From JBDZUZ01 sp040255445 (GTDB taxonomy: Bacteria; Planctomycetota; Phycisphaerae; Phycisphaerales; UBA1924): DNA of 19,191 nt. This document shows, piece by piece, positions 1-7,641 of the stretch. Numbering within the stretch: position 1 is the stretch's first letter; every line of letters begins with the position of its first letter. A program made the position numbers and the translations under genes. The notes under the pieces were generated by a model. It was not told the DNA's origin and searched no databases. It saw only the letters and a list, made by a program, of their open reading frames with translations. The stretch spans positions 1-19,191 of the forward strand of contig JBDZUZ010000075.1 in the NCBI GenBank assembly GCA_040255445.1, written 5' to 3'.

Positions 1-88
1 CCCCGCCCCCCCGCGAACACATCCGCGGCGAACAGTTCCCGTCCGCCGCGCTATCCTTTCAAGGGTCCCTGATGGCCCCATCCCGCGT

Positions 89-1183
89 ATGACCGACCAG
101 ATCTCCAGCCCGCTCGATGATGCCCAGCGGCAGTTCACCGCCGAACTCCTCACCGGCGCCGCCGATGAGATCGCCCTCCGCGCCGCCCGCGCCCTCCTCG
201 CCGCCGAGCCCGACCTCGCCGACCGCTACCGCCCCCTCCCGCTCCAGAAATGGCGGGCGAGCTTCGTGGGCCGCCTCGGCGATCTCTCCATCGCCGTCGC
301 CACCGGCCGGCCCGAGATGTTCGCCGACCAGTTGGCGTGGACCGTCGTAGCCCACCGGGCCCGCAACGTCCCGATCGGCGACGTCCGCGCCGGGCTCGAA
401 GCCCTCCGCGATGCGACGATGCCGGAGGTTCCCGAACCCGACCGCGATCTCGTTGCGCCGTTCTTCGACGCCGCGCTCCAGCGCATCGCGGCCGACGAAC
501 CCGATCCGCCCAGCGACATCTCGACCAGGACCCCCCACGGCCGCCTCGCCGCGTCATACCTGCTCGCGCTGCTCGAAGGCGACCGCCGTCGCGCGAGCGG
601 GATCATCCTCGACCAGGTCGAGTCCGGCAAACTCGAAGTGTGCGACGCCTACGAGCAGGTCCTCTTGCCCGTCCAGCGCGAACTGGGCCGTTTGTGGCAC
701 CTCAACGAAGCCACCGTCGGCGAAGAACACTTCGCAACCGCAACCACCCAGCTCGTCATCTCCCAGCTCTACCGCCACCTCCGGCCGCGTCTCTCCAACG
801 GCCGCGTCTTCGTCGCCGGCACCGTCGACGGCAATACGCACGACATCGGCCTGCGCATGATCTCCGACTATTTCGAAATGGACGGCTGGCGCTCTATCTA
901 CCTTGGCGCGAGCGTCCCGGCCGAGGATATCGCCGTCTCCGCCCAGCACTTCAACGCCGACCTCATCGGACTCTCGGCCACGATGCACACGCAGCTGCGC
1001 CGACTCGAAGATGCGATCGTCTCGATCCGCCGCACCACCACCGACAAGCCGTTCCGCATCATCGTCGGCGGCGGCGCGTTCGCCGGCCTGCCCGACCTCT
1101 GGCGCGACATCGGCGCCGATGGCTACGCACAGGGCCTCCGCCAGGCCGTCGAGGTCGGCAACCGCCTGGTCGGACTGGACTAG
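89..1183 (+). CDS. B12-binding domain protein, CarH-like cobalamin module
   Basis: A 364-residue soluble protein that should bind a corrinoid. Residues 1-150 are a mostly helical N-terminal domain that I do not firmly recognise; it loosely resembles RsbRD-type N-terminal sensor domains. Residues about 150-235 form the helical B12-binding cap and contain W203, nine residues, then E213-H214, the W-x9-EH pattern that CarH photoreceptors use around adenosylcobalamin. Residues about 237-364 are the Rossmann B12-binding domain, with N249-T-H251-D-I-G254 (H251 the expected lower cobalt ligand), an LSATM segment and a late GGG. There is no DNA-binding domain, so unlike CarH it probably signals to a partner; the hybrid kinase 95 bases downstream on the same strand is the obvious candidate. 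The ATG has no clear Shine-Dalgarno. A corrinoid carrier for a methyltransferase is the main alternative, but no such enzyme is nearby. Confidence 0.85.
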   Translation: MTDQISSPLDDAQRQFTAELLTGAADEIALRAARALLAAEPDLADRYRPLPLQKWRASFVGRLGDLSIAVATGRPEMFADQLAWTVVAHRARNVPIGDVRAGLEALRDATMPEVPEPDRDLVAPFFDAALQRIAADEPDPPSDISTRTPHGRLAASYLLALLEGDRRRASGIILDQVESGKLEVCDAYEQVLLPVQRELGRLWHLNEATVGEEHFATATTQLVISQLYRHLRPRLSNGRVFVAGTVDGNTHDIGLRMISDYFEMDGWRSIYLGASVPAEDIAVSAQHFNADLIGLSATMHTQLRRLEDAIVSIRRTTTDKPFRIIVGGGAFAGLPDLWRDIGADGYAQGLRQAVEVGNRLVGLD

Positions 1184-1278
1184 CACCCCGGCGATTGCCC
1201 CGGTATGCTGCGCCCCGTCGGTCGCGCGCCCCGCTCGTGTGTACGACGGGCCGCCCACCCCTTGTCGGGAACCACGCC

Positions 1279-2997
1279 ATGCGCGGCAACGCCCGCAGTG
1301 CCCCGGCCGATGCGCCGCCCCGCGCGCCGCACCATATCGCCATCGTTTATCTCGCCGCGGCGATCGCCTGGATCCTCCTCTCCGACCGCATCGTCGAACT
1401 CTTCGTCTCGCCCCAGCAGCTCGCCGCCGCGCAGACCTACAAAGGCCTCGCCTACGTCCTCCTCACCGGCGCGCTCCTCTTTGAACTCCTCCGCCGACAC
1501 CACCGCCGCGTCGTCACACTCCACAACCGCATCCTCCGCAGGCAGGAAGCCTACCGCGCCCGCCTCGAATCCCTCCCCGTCGCCGTCTTCACCGTCCGCC
1601 GCGGCCCCGCGGGAGAGAACACCGTCTACTGGGCCAACCGCCTGGCACGCTCGATGTGCAATCTCCCCGCGCCCGCCGACAACCGCGCCGATCACGACGA
1701 CCAGCCCGGCCCGCGCCTCGACGACCTGCTCGAACCAGACTCGCGCGCCACGGTCGCCCGGCTGCTCGAATCCGCCCGCGCCCGCGGCGGCGCGCACTCC
1801 TCGGACCACATCGTCTTTGACGCCCCCGGCGCACGCCCCGTCATCTGCGTCCTGAGCGCCATCCGCTCCGGAGCCGCCGACGCCGTCGAACTCGCCGCCG
1901 CCGACATCACCGAACACGTCCGCCTCGAAGAAGAACTCCGCCGCACCGAGCAACTCGCCGTCGTCGGCAAGTTCGTCGCCACCGTCGCCCACGATCTCAA
2001 CAACATGATCACCGCCGTCGCCGGCTACACGAGCCTCGCGCACGAGCAGCTCCCCGAGGAACACCCCGCCGCCAACACCATCGGGCAGGTCACCGCCGCA
2101 GCCTCTCAGGCCGACGGCCTCGTCCGCTCCCTGCTCACCTTCAGCCGCGGCTTCTCCGCGCCCAAGCGCCCGGGCGAACTCCGCGACATCGTGGGCGAAG
2201 CCATCGACGCAGCGCGCCCCCTGCTCGCCCCGAACATCAACCTCGAGGCCATCATCGAAGGCCCAGCACCGCTCACAGTGTCCTGTGACCGCATCCAGCT
2301 CCAGCGCGCGGTCATCAACCTCATCACCAACGCCCGCGATGCCATGCCCGACGGCGGCACGATCACCCTCGCCCTTGCACGCGAGGACGACACCGCCCGC
2401 ATCGAGGTCATCGACGAGGGCGTCGGCATCCCCGACTCGGTCATCGACCATATCTTCGAACCCTTCTTCACCACCAAGACCGGCGAGAAGGGCACCGGCC
2501 TCGGCCTCGCCATCGTCGGAGGCATCCTGAAGGACCACGGCGGCGCGGTCTCCGTTCAATCGCGTCCCGGCCGCACGGTCTTCACCCTGCGCATACCGCT
2601 GATCGAACCACCTCCCGCGATGGCCATGCCCGCCGCGCCGCGTGCAGCGCTCATCGCCGAGGATCACCAGCTCATCGCCGGCCTCGTCGCGCGCGTGCTC
2701 GCCGCCTCCGGCTGGACCGTCGGCACCGCGACAGCCGCGACCCAGCTCGCCGCGGATCCGGGCGAAGCGATCGATCTGATTGTCATGGATCAGGACCTGC
2801 CCGGAGGGCCCGGCGTCGATGCGCTCGCGATCATCCGATCACTCGGCCGGGAACCGGCCATGATCCTGGTCACCGGCGGCCTCGCCCCCGACGCCGCCGA
2901 ACTCGGCAACGCGGTGCTCCTCTCCAAACCATTCACGCCCGACCAGCTCCTCGCGGCCGTCAGCGCGGCATCCGGCGTGCGCTCCGCCGCAGGCTAG
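1279..2997 (+). CDS. Membrane hybrid histidine kinase with C-terminal receiver
   Basis: A 572-residue hybrid sensor kinase. Residues 20-73 form two transmembrane helices with almost no extracytoplasmic loop, carrying the W31-x3-S35-D36 and K55-G56 signature of a widespread short membrane sensor module. Residues about 85-215 look like a PAS domain. The kinase core follows: H box with H238 (HDLNN), N box with N351, G1 box DEGVGIP at 379-385 and GTGLGL at 405-410. A receiver domain spans about 455-570, with E461/D462, phospho-acceptor D504, T532 and K550, so phosphate should pass from H238 to D504. The ATG has GGGA eight bases upstream; an in-frame GTG at 1237 is possible. The stop overlaps the convergent regulator's stop, leaving no room for a terminator. 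No output domain is present; the ligand may be supplied by the B12-binding neighbour (inference). Confidence 0.9.
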   Translation: MRGNARSAPADAPPRAPHHIAIVYLAAAIAWILLSDRIVELFVSPQQLAAAQTYKGLAYVLLTGALLFELLRRHHRRVVTLHNRILRRQEAYRARLESLPVAVFTVRRGPAGENTVYWANRLARSMCNLPAPADNRADHDDQPGPRLDDLLEPDSRATVARLLESARARGGAHSSDHIVFDAPGARPVICVLSAIRSGAADAVELAAADITEHVRLEEELRRTEQLAVVGKFVATVAHDLNNMITAVAGYTSLAHEQLPEEHPAANTIGQVTAAASQADGLVRSLLTFSRGFSAPKRPGELRDIVGEAIDAARPLLAPNINLEAIIEGPAPLTVSCDRIQLQRAVINLITNARDAMPDGGTITLALAREDDTARIEVIDEGVGIPDSVIDHIFEPFFTTKTGEKGTGLGLAIVGGILKDHGGAVSVQSRPGRTVFTLRIPLIEPPPAMAMPAAPRAALIAEDHQLIAGLVARVLAASGWTVGTATAATQLAADPGEAIDLIVMDQDLPGGPGVDALAIIRSLGREPAMILVTGGLAPDAAELGNAVLLSKPFTPDQLLAAVSAASGVRSAAG

Positions 2998-3431
2998 CGA
3001 TCGTCCATCGGCGGCTCGTTCCACTTCGCCCAGTACACAGCCATGTCGTGCAAGAGATGCACGAACTCGTCGAAGTCCGCCGGCTTGGTCAAGTAGCTGT
3101 TCGCGTGCCGCTCGTACGCGCCCACCCGGTCCTTCTCCGCGCGCGATGTGCTCAGGACCACGATCGGGATCGTCCGCAGCAGCGGATCGGTCTTGACCTC
3201 GTCGAGCACCTCGAACCCGTTGCGCCGCGGCATCTTCAGATCCAGCAGCACGAGATCCGGGAGCTGCGCACCCCCCGCGCCGAGCACACCCCGCATCGCA
3301 TCGATCGCGGCATCCCCGTCCGACACCCGCCGAAGCTCGCAGTTCTCCTGCGCGGTCTCGAGCGCCAGCGCGACGATGCGCGCCTGAGCATCATCATCTT
3401 CGACCAGCATGATCCGCAGCGGACGTTGCAT
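2994..3431 (-). CDS. Rcp1/CheY-like single-domain response regulator
   Basis: A 145-residue stand-alone receiver. The acidic pair D12/D13, phospho-acceptor D64 in LLDLKMP, S94/T95 and K116-P117 are all present. The long charged beta4-alpha4 region and the C-terminal tail (VYWAKWNEPP) match the Rcp1 type that serves phytochromes and similar kinases. It lies 71 bases downstream of the ethylene-receptor-like kinase on the same strand and is very probably its phosphorylation target. The reading frame is open further upstream, but similarity begins here; GAGGG sits 13 bases before this ATG and only 7 bases before an in-frame GTG at 3437, so the true start may be that GTG, two codons earlier. With no output domain it must act by protein contact or as a phosphorelay intermediate. 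Its stop overlaps that of the convergent hybrid kinase. Confidence 0.9.
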   Translation of the reverse strand: MQRPLRIMLVEDDDAQARIVALALETAQENCELRRVSDGDAAIDAMRGVLGAGGAQLPDLVLLDLKMPRRNGFEVLDEVKTDPLLRTIPIVVLSTSRAEKDRVGAYERHANSYLTKPADFDEFVHLLHDMAVYWAKWNEPPMDDR

Positions 3432-3502
3432 CACCACGGTGTCGCCCTCGATCACGGATATCGCGGCGAGCGCCGCACGAACCCACCCGCGGGCCCCACG
3501 CT

Positions 3503-4723
3503 TCACACCAGAAGCGACCGCGGGAACACGAGCCAGAACGCACAGCCCCGGCCCTCGTCCGAGTCTAGCCAAACCCGGCCGCCCATGACTTCCGCCGCTC
3601 GCTGCACCAGGGCCAGGCCCACGCCCGTCCCCTCCGAATCGTTGTCGAGCCGTTCGAACAGGCGGAACACCCGGTCGTGATGCCGCTTGGGAATCCCCGG
3701 GCCGTTGTCGCGGATGCAGATACTGACATCATCCTGCGTCATCTTGGCGCTGAATTCCAACTGCGGCGCATCAACCCCGGCCGCGTACTTGATCGCATTC
3801 CCGACAAGATTGTCGAAAATCTGGCGGACCCGCGCGCGGTCCGCGCTGATCCTGGGCAGGTCCGGCGCGATCCGCACCACGAAGCCCAGCCGTTCAAGGT
3901 CCGGCCGCCGCGCCTCGACCGCATCGCGCGCTGCATCGCCCAGGTCCACCGGCTCGCGCGCTGTCAGCGGTGTGCCCGCGCGGCTCAGTTCCAGCAGGTC
4001 CTCGACCGTATCGCTCATCCGCGTCGCGGTGCGCGTCGCCAGGGTCAGGAGCTCTGCGTTTCGGTCGGTGCGGCCCGCCGCGGCATCGCGCTCCATCACG
4101 TTGAGCAGGTTGCGGATCGTCACCAGGGGCGAACGCAGATCATGCGACACGCTGTAGGCGAACTGCTCGAGCTCGCGGTTCTTGGCGTCCATGAGCTCCT
4201 GGGCCGCGCGCAGCTCGCGCTCGGTCCGCTCGTGCTCAAGGATCTCCTCCGCGAGCCGCTGGTTCATCCTGTGGATGCCGGGGATCTTGATCGCCTTGGG
4301 CACCAGCGGGATCAGCGCGATCACTGTCGCCCACGAGACCGCCGCGGTGCCGAGCTTGAAGATCCCGCTGAGGCGATAGATCGGCGTGTAGAAGATGATC
4401 GCCTCGATCAGGTGCGTGGTGCCGCAGGCGAAGATGAACCCGGCGAAGAGCCAGGCCACCGCCGGGAACAGCACATCGCGCCGCCGCAGCGTGTAGGACG
4501 CGATCACGATCGGAATCGCCATGTAGGCGGACCAGATCAAGAGGTCCGAGACGATGTGCAGATACCCCAAGGGCGGCGACCATTCGCCGCAGTTCCAGCG
4601 GGCCGGGAAGCCCGTGGGGTCCAGCGCGTTGGTGAAGATCCGCGCGATCTCGGAGGGGATCGTCGGGTCGGCCGCCGCCGCCGCGGGTGATGCGCCCTGG
4701 CTCGCCGCTAATTCAACCGCCAT
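3503..4723 (-). CDS. Ethylene-receptor-like (ETR1-type) histidine kinase
   Basis: A 406-residue kinase with three N-terminal membrane helices (about 55-79, 88-110, 120-145) matching the ethylene-binding domain of plant ETR1 and Synechocystis Etr1. The residues required in ETR1 (D25, Y32, I35, P36, I62, C65, H69) correspond, with identical spacing, to D60, Y67, I70, P71, I97, C100 and H104; C100 and H104 lie in CGTTHL, the copper-binding motif. C45 sits before helix 1, where ETR1 has its dimer cysteines. A coiled coil (150-187) leads to H194 (SHDLRSPL), N309 of the N box, DNGPGIP (339-345) and GTGVGL (365-370), so the kinase looks active. There is no GAF domain between sensor and kinase, unlike ETR1. 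GGAG lies eight bases before the ATG. An Rcp1-like regulator follows. Ethylene as ligand is inferred from the residues. Confidence 0.9.
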   Translation of the reverse strand: MAVELAASQGASPAAAAADPTIPSEIARIFTNALDPTGFPARWNCGEWSPPLGYLHIVSDLLIWSAYMAIPIVIASYTLRRRDVLFPAVAWLFAGFIFACGTTHLIEAIIFYTPIYRLSGIFKLGTAAVSWATVIALIPLVPKAIKIPGIHRMNQRLAEEILEHERTERELRAAQELMDAKNRELEQFAYSVSHDLRSPLVTIRNLLNVMERDAAAGRTDRNAELLTLATRTATRMSDTVEDLLELSRAGTPLTAREPVDLGDAARDAVEARRPDLERLGFVVRIAPDLPRISADRARVRQIFDNLVGNAIKYAAGVDAPQLEFSAKMTQDDVSICIRDNGPGIPKRHHDRVFRLFERLDNDSEGTGVGLALVQRAAEVMGGRVWLDSDEGRGCAFWLVFPRSLLV

Positions 4724-4848
4724 GGAGAGTGCTCCGCTGGTGTTCCGCAGTGTGACGGCATCTTAACGCCGGGCCATCGCGTGGTGTCCGCTTCATAGCC
4801 TCGCGAAGATGAAAAACCGGTGAGGTCCGCCCGCTACGGAGCCAAACA

Positions 4849-5373
4849 ATGACAACCGCGCCCGCCCTCTCACTCCTGCTGGCCCAGTCGCCCGCCTTCG
4901 GCTCGCTCGTCTCGTGGCACGAGACCCTGCTCCGCATCGCGATCGCCGCGGTCGCGGGCGCGGTCCTGGGATGGGAGCGCGAGCGGGCCGCGCGGCCGGC
5001 CGGCCTCCGCACCCACATGATGCTGGCGATGGGTTCCGCGGGGTTCACGCTGGTCGCGATGGAGCTCATTAATCTCTCGATCGACGGCGGGAGCGACAAC
5101 CTCAGCTACGACCCGATCCGTGTGCTCCAGGCGGTGGGCACGGGTGTCGGGTTCATCGGCGCGGGCACGATCCTGCACAAGGGCGACCGGGTGCGGGGTT
5201 TGACGACCGCGACCGGGTTGTGGATCGTCGCGGCGATCGGCGTCGCCGCGGGGGTCGGGCTGTACACGCTCGCCGGGATCCTTACAGTCATGGCCGCGGC
5301 GGTGCTCATCGGGCTGCGTCCGGTGGAGCAGCGGATGAACAACGGCCGCGACAATGACGGGGACGAAGCGTGA
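4849..5373 (+). CDS. MgtC/SapB family inner-membrane protein
   Basis: A 174-residue membrane protein of the MgtC/SapB family. The family hallmarks are GWERERAARPAGLRTHM (about 42-58), followed by a membrane helix, then GVGFIGAGTIL (about 100-110), KGDRVRGLTTATGLW and two more hydrophobic helices. This is the membrane part only; the cytoplasmic ACT-like domain of Salmonella MgtC is absent, as in the shorter SapB-type members. MgtC proteins are linked to growth at low magnesium and to inhibition of F-type ATP synthase in some pathogens; the role here is unknown. GGAG lies seven bases before the ATG. The last codons overlap the start of the next gene in GTGA, implying translational coupling. Confidence 0.88.
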   Translation: MTTAPALSLLLAQSPAFGSLVSWHETLLRIAIAAVAGAVLGWERERAARPAGLRTHMMLAMGSAGFTLVAMELINLSIDGGSDNLSYDPIRVLQAVGTGVGFIGAGTILHKGDRVRGLTTATGLWIVAAIGVAAGVGLYTLAGILTVMAAAVLIGLRPVEQRMNNGRDNDGDEA

Positions 5374-5696
5374 CGACAACAACGGCGTGGGCGCTGGTGG
5401 TGGTGGCGGGTGTGCTCGAGATCGCCTGGGCGATCGGGATGAAGGCGAGCGACGGGCTGCGCAAGCCCGCGCTCGCGGCGGGCACGATCGTGCTGATGAT
5501 CCTGAGTTTCGCGTGCCTGGCGCAGGCGATGCGGAAGCTGCCGGTGGGGACGGCCTACGCGGCGTGGACGGGGATCGGGACGGTGGGCGCGGCGGCGCTG
5601 GGCGTCGTGATCTTCAAGGAGCCGGCGACGGCGGGGCGGATCGTCTGCATGACGATGATCGTGGCGGGGATCGTGGGGCTGAAGCTGCTGGCGTAG
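5370..5696 (+). CDS. gdx: SMR family guanidinium exporter (Gdx/SugE type)
   Basis: A 108-residue, four-helix small multidrug resistance protein. It fits the Gdx (formerly SugE) branch: E17, W20, S46, Y63 and W66 correspond, with a constant offset, to E13, W16, S42, Y59 and W62 of the characterised transporter Gdx-Clo, and the LPVGTAYAAWTGIG stretch is typical. Such proteins form antiparallel dimers and export guanidinium in exchange for protons. The start is a GTG whose last two bases belong to the TGA of the MgtC-like gene, and the purine run GGGG lies seven bases upstream, so translation is probably coupled to that gene. No ykkC guanidine riboswitch is seen. Being paired with an MgtC-like protein is unusual for this family. 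Confidence 0.88.
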   Translation: MTTTTAWALVVVAGVLEIAWAIGMKASDGLRKPALAAGTIVLMILSFACLAQAMRKLPVGTAYAAWTGIGTVGAAALGVVIFKEPATAGRIVCMTMIVAGIVGLKLLA

Positions 5697-5728
5697 GCGC
5701 GGCTTCGGGCCTGGCTTAGAATTGGGGC

Positions 5729-6154
5729 ATGTCCGGGAGCGAGCACAACTGCATCGGGTCGGAGAGCCGCTGCCGCGGCGTGCGGATCACCGTGCAGCCG
5801 GTGTACATGGCCGATCAGTCGGACCCGGACGCATCGCGGCATGTGTTCGCCTACCGCATCGAGATCAGCAACGAGGGGAAGGCGCGCATCAAGCTGTTGA
5901 CGCGGCGGTGGCTGATCGTCGATGCGCACGGGCGCGAGGAAGTGGTCGAGGGCGACGGTGTCGTGGGGCGTCAGCCCGAGCTCGAGCCGGGGACGAGCTT
6001 TGTGTATTCGAGCTACTGCCCGCTCCGCACGCCCTGGGGGACGATGGAGGGCGCGTACGGCATGGTCGGCGCCGATGGCGAGGCCTTCGAAGCGCCGATC
6101 CGCCGGTTCTATCTGGTGGCGCCGCGGGAGCAGTCATCGCCGGCACAGGCGTGA
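5729..6154 (+). CDS. apaG: ApaG family protein
   Basis: A 141-residue protein spanning the whole ApaG domain (fibronectin-III-like fold), with the family pattern VFAYRIEISNEG (about 39-50), LLTRRWLIVDAHG, VVEGDGVVGRQPELEPG and PWGTMEGAYGM. ApaG in enterobacteria is tied to cobalt resistance and magnesium efflux by genetics; the biochemical activity is unclear, and the eukaryotic homologue is an F-box subunit. The N terminus is about 14 residues longer than many members, and the putative ribosome site (GGGG) is too close to the ATG, so a start slightly further in is possible. It follows gdx by 32 bases on the same strand and may be transcribed with it. The end converges on the cyclophilin gene with a 19-base gap. 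Confidence 0.9.
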   Translation: MSGSEHNCIGSESRCRGVRITVQPVYMADQSDPDASRHVFAYRIEISNEGKARIKLLTRRWLIVDAHGREEVVEGDGVVGRQPELEPGTSFVYSSYCPLRTPWGTMEGAYGMVGADGEAFEAPIRRFYLVAPREQSSPAQA

Positions 6155-6173
6155 CGCCGCGCGATCGACTGGA

Positions 6174-6671
6174 TCAGTCCTCGATCATCTCAGCGCGCTG
6201 GATCACAACGGGGCTCTTGGGGACATCGGACATGCCCTGCTTGCTGGTGGTGGGCACGTTCCGGATCTGATCGACGACGTCCATGCCTTCGACGACCTTG
6301 CCGAAGACGGCGTATGCCGCGCCGTCGGGCTGGGGGCGGTCGAGGAAGGCGTTGTCGACGACGTTGATGAAGAACTGCGAGGTCGCGGAATCGGGGTTGC
6401 CGCCGAGCCGCGCCATCGAGACGCTGCCGCGGACGTTCTTGAGGCCGTTCTTCCACTCGTTCTTGATGGGCGCTTTGGTGGGCTTCTTGTCGAGGTTCTC
6501 GGTGTGTCCGCCGCCCTGGATCATGAAAGTGGGGATGACGCGGTGGAAGGTGGTGCCGTCGTAGTGGCCGGCCTTGACGTACTCGACGAAGTTCTTCGTG
6601 GAGATCGGGGCCTTGTCGCTGTCGAGCTCGATGGTGATGTCGCCGTGGGTGGTGGTGAGCTTGGCCTTCAT
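6174..6671 (-). CDS. Cyclophilin-type peptidyl-prolyl cis-trans isomerase
   Basis: A 165-residue cyclophilin without a signal peptide, so probably cytoplasmic. It opens directly with the domain (KLTTTHGDITIELD) and keeps the catalytic FHRVIPTFMIQGGG, whose R, F and Q match R55, F60 and Q63 of human CypA. SMAR, SQFFI and the VFGKVVEGMDVVD end are also typical. An RPQPDG insertion comes just before that last motif, at the place where CypA has its drug-binding tryptophan. The start is chosen because AGGAG sits eight bases upstream; the open frame continues further but that part has no cyclophilin similarity. It is divergent from the SRPBCC gene and convergent with apaG. Confidence 0.93.
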   Translation of the reverse strand: MKAKLTTTHGDITIELDSDKAPISTKNFVEYVKAGHYDGTTFHRVIPTFMIQGGGHTENLDKKPTKAPIKNEWKNGLKNVRGSVSMARLGGNPDSATSQFFINVVDNAFLDRPQPDGAAYAVFGKVVEGMDVVDQIRNVPTTSKQGMSDVPKSPVVIQRAEMIED

Positions 6672-6776
6672 GGGGTGGTCTCCTGATGACGCCGGCGGGT
6701 GTTGGTTTGGGGAGCGATGGTAGGGTGCGCATGGGGCGTCCGCATCCGGCGGAGGGTTGATTCCGAAGCCGGATTG

Positions 6777-7268
6777 ATGCACGAGTTACGCACGGAGTTG
6801 TGGCTGCCGCGGCCGATCGACGAGGTGTTCGCGTTCTTCGCGGAAGCGACGAACCTGGGGACGATCACGCCGCCGGATCTGCGGTGGGAGTTTCTGACGG
6901 CGGGTCCGATCGAGATGCGCCCGGGGGCGCTGCTCGAGTATCGGATCCGGGTGCGCGGGGTTCCGATCCGGTGGCGGACGCGGATCCCGGAGTGGGACCC
7001 GCCGCGGCGGTTCGTGGATGAGCAGATCAAGGGGCCGTATCGGTTGTGGCATCACACGCACACGTTCGAGCCTGAGGGCGAGGGGACGCGGTGCGCGGAT
7101 GTGGTGCGGTATGACGCGCCCGGCGGCGCGCTGGTACACCGGATGATCGTGAAGCCGGATCTGGTACGGATTTTCGAGTTCCGGCAGGCGCGGCTGATGG
7201 AGCGGTTTGGGGGCGGGCGGCTGCTGCGCGGGGTGGAGATTGTGGAGGTTGAGGGGGCGCGGGTGTGA
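6777..7268 (+). CDS. SRPBCC (START-like) ligand-binding family protein
   Basis: A 163-residue single-domain protein of the SRPBCC/polyketide-cyclase-like superfamily. The opening ELRTELWLPRPIDEVFAFFAEATNLGTITPP is the classic first strand and helix; GALLEYRIRVRGVPIRWRTRIPEWDPPRRFVDEQIKGPYRLWHHTHTFEP follows the family pattern, and a long C-terminal helix ends in RQARLMERFG. These proteins form a hydrophobic cavity; the ligand cannot be predicted. The ATG is chosen because similarity begins there; the ribosome site is weak, and an in-frame TTG lies one codon upstream. It is transcribed away from the cyclophilin gene. A long repeat-filled region follows. Confidence 0.85.
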   Translation: MHELRTELWLPRPIDEVFAFFAEATNLGTITPPDLRWEFLTAGPIEMRPGALLEYRIRVRGVPIRWRTRIPEWDPPRRFVDEQIKGPYRLWHHTHTFEPEGEGTRCADVVRYDAPGGALVHRMIVKPDLVRIFEFRQARLMERFGGGRLLRGVEIVEVEGARV

Positions 7269-7372
7269 TAGCTCGCACGGGGGCGCTGTTGCGCAGCGCG
7301 CGGCGGAGAATGCGTGATTGGTTGACGGGGCGAGGGCGGCGACTGGTGTTGTTGACAATTCGGTGTCGCTCT

Positions 7373-7400
7373 CTGGAGGAGGGCTGCCGCCCTCCTCCAG
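7373..7400. repeat. 12-bp perfect hairpin in a dispersed repeat
   Basis: CTGGAGGAGGGC at 7373-7384 and its exact complement at 7389-7400 enclose a 4-base loop (TGCC). There is no T-run, so it is not a standard intrinsic terminator, although it is the first strong hairpin after the SRPBCC gene. The bases just after it (CCCGCTGTTGCCGCGAGGG, near 7409-7427) recur with one change near 9553-9571, so this is part of a dispersed element. Confidence 0.7.
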
Positions 7401-7457
7401 GCCTCCACCCGCTGTTGCCGCGAGGGATGCATCGTGAGATTCGGGCGCTTGGGATGC

Positions 7458-7478
7458 GCATCGCCGGGACGGCGATGC
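7458..7478. repeat. 8-bp perfect hairpin
   Basis: GCATCGCC (7458-7465), a 5-base loop GGGAC, and GGCGATGC (7471-7478) form a short perfect palindrome in non-coding DNA. It is probably part of the same intergenic repeat tract. Confidence 0.5.
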
Positions 7479-7525
7479 TACGGGTGTTGTGCGCGAGTTG
7501 AGGTTGGGATTTTCGGGCGGCGAAC

Positions 7526-7589
7526 CCATCAGGATCCGCTCGGGCGGGCGCGGTGGGTCGTTGGTGCGTTGGTGTGCGGATCCTGATGG
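7526..7589. repeat. 14-bp perfect inverted repeat with G/T-rich loop
   Basis: CCATCAGGATCCGC (7526-7539) is perfectly complementary to 7576-7589, separated by a 36-base G/T-rich loop. Directly after it comes GGCACGGGAG followed by a CGGCC segment, and the same flank follows the inverted repeat at 9601-9630, so the two are probably related elements. Confidence 0.7.
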
Positions 7590-7641
7590 CACGGGAGATT
7601 GCGCGGCCGGGGTGGGTTGGTGGTCGAGAGAGGGAGAGGGG

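Noticed and set aside
72..92. Six-codon leader-like frame overlapping the B12-protein ATG as ATGA
   Set aside because: Very short, no ribosome site and no attenuator-like features; likely chance.
1180..2667. 495-codon minus-strand open frame opposite the hybrid kinase
   Set aside because: It is the antisense of a clear kinase; high GC keeps such frames open. Its product is Gly/Ala/Asp-rich with no domain.
5200..5369. Guanidine riboswitch upstream of the Gdx-type gene
   Set aside because: The upstream DNA is the coding sequence of the MgtC-like protein and no ykkC-type motif is visible.
7265..7501. 78-codon frame starting in a GTGA overlap with the SRPBCC stop
   Set aside because: It runs through the 12-bp and 8-bp hairpins of a dispersed repeat and its product is Arg-rich, low-complexity and unlike any family I know.
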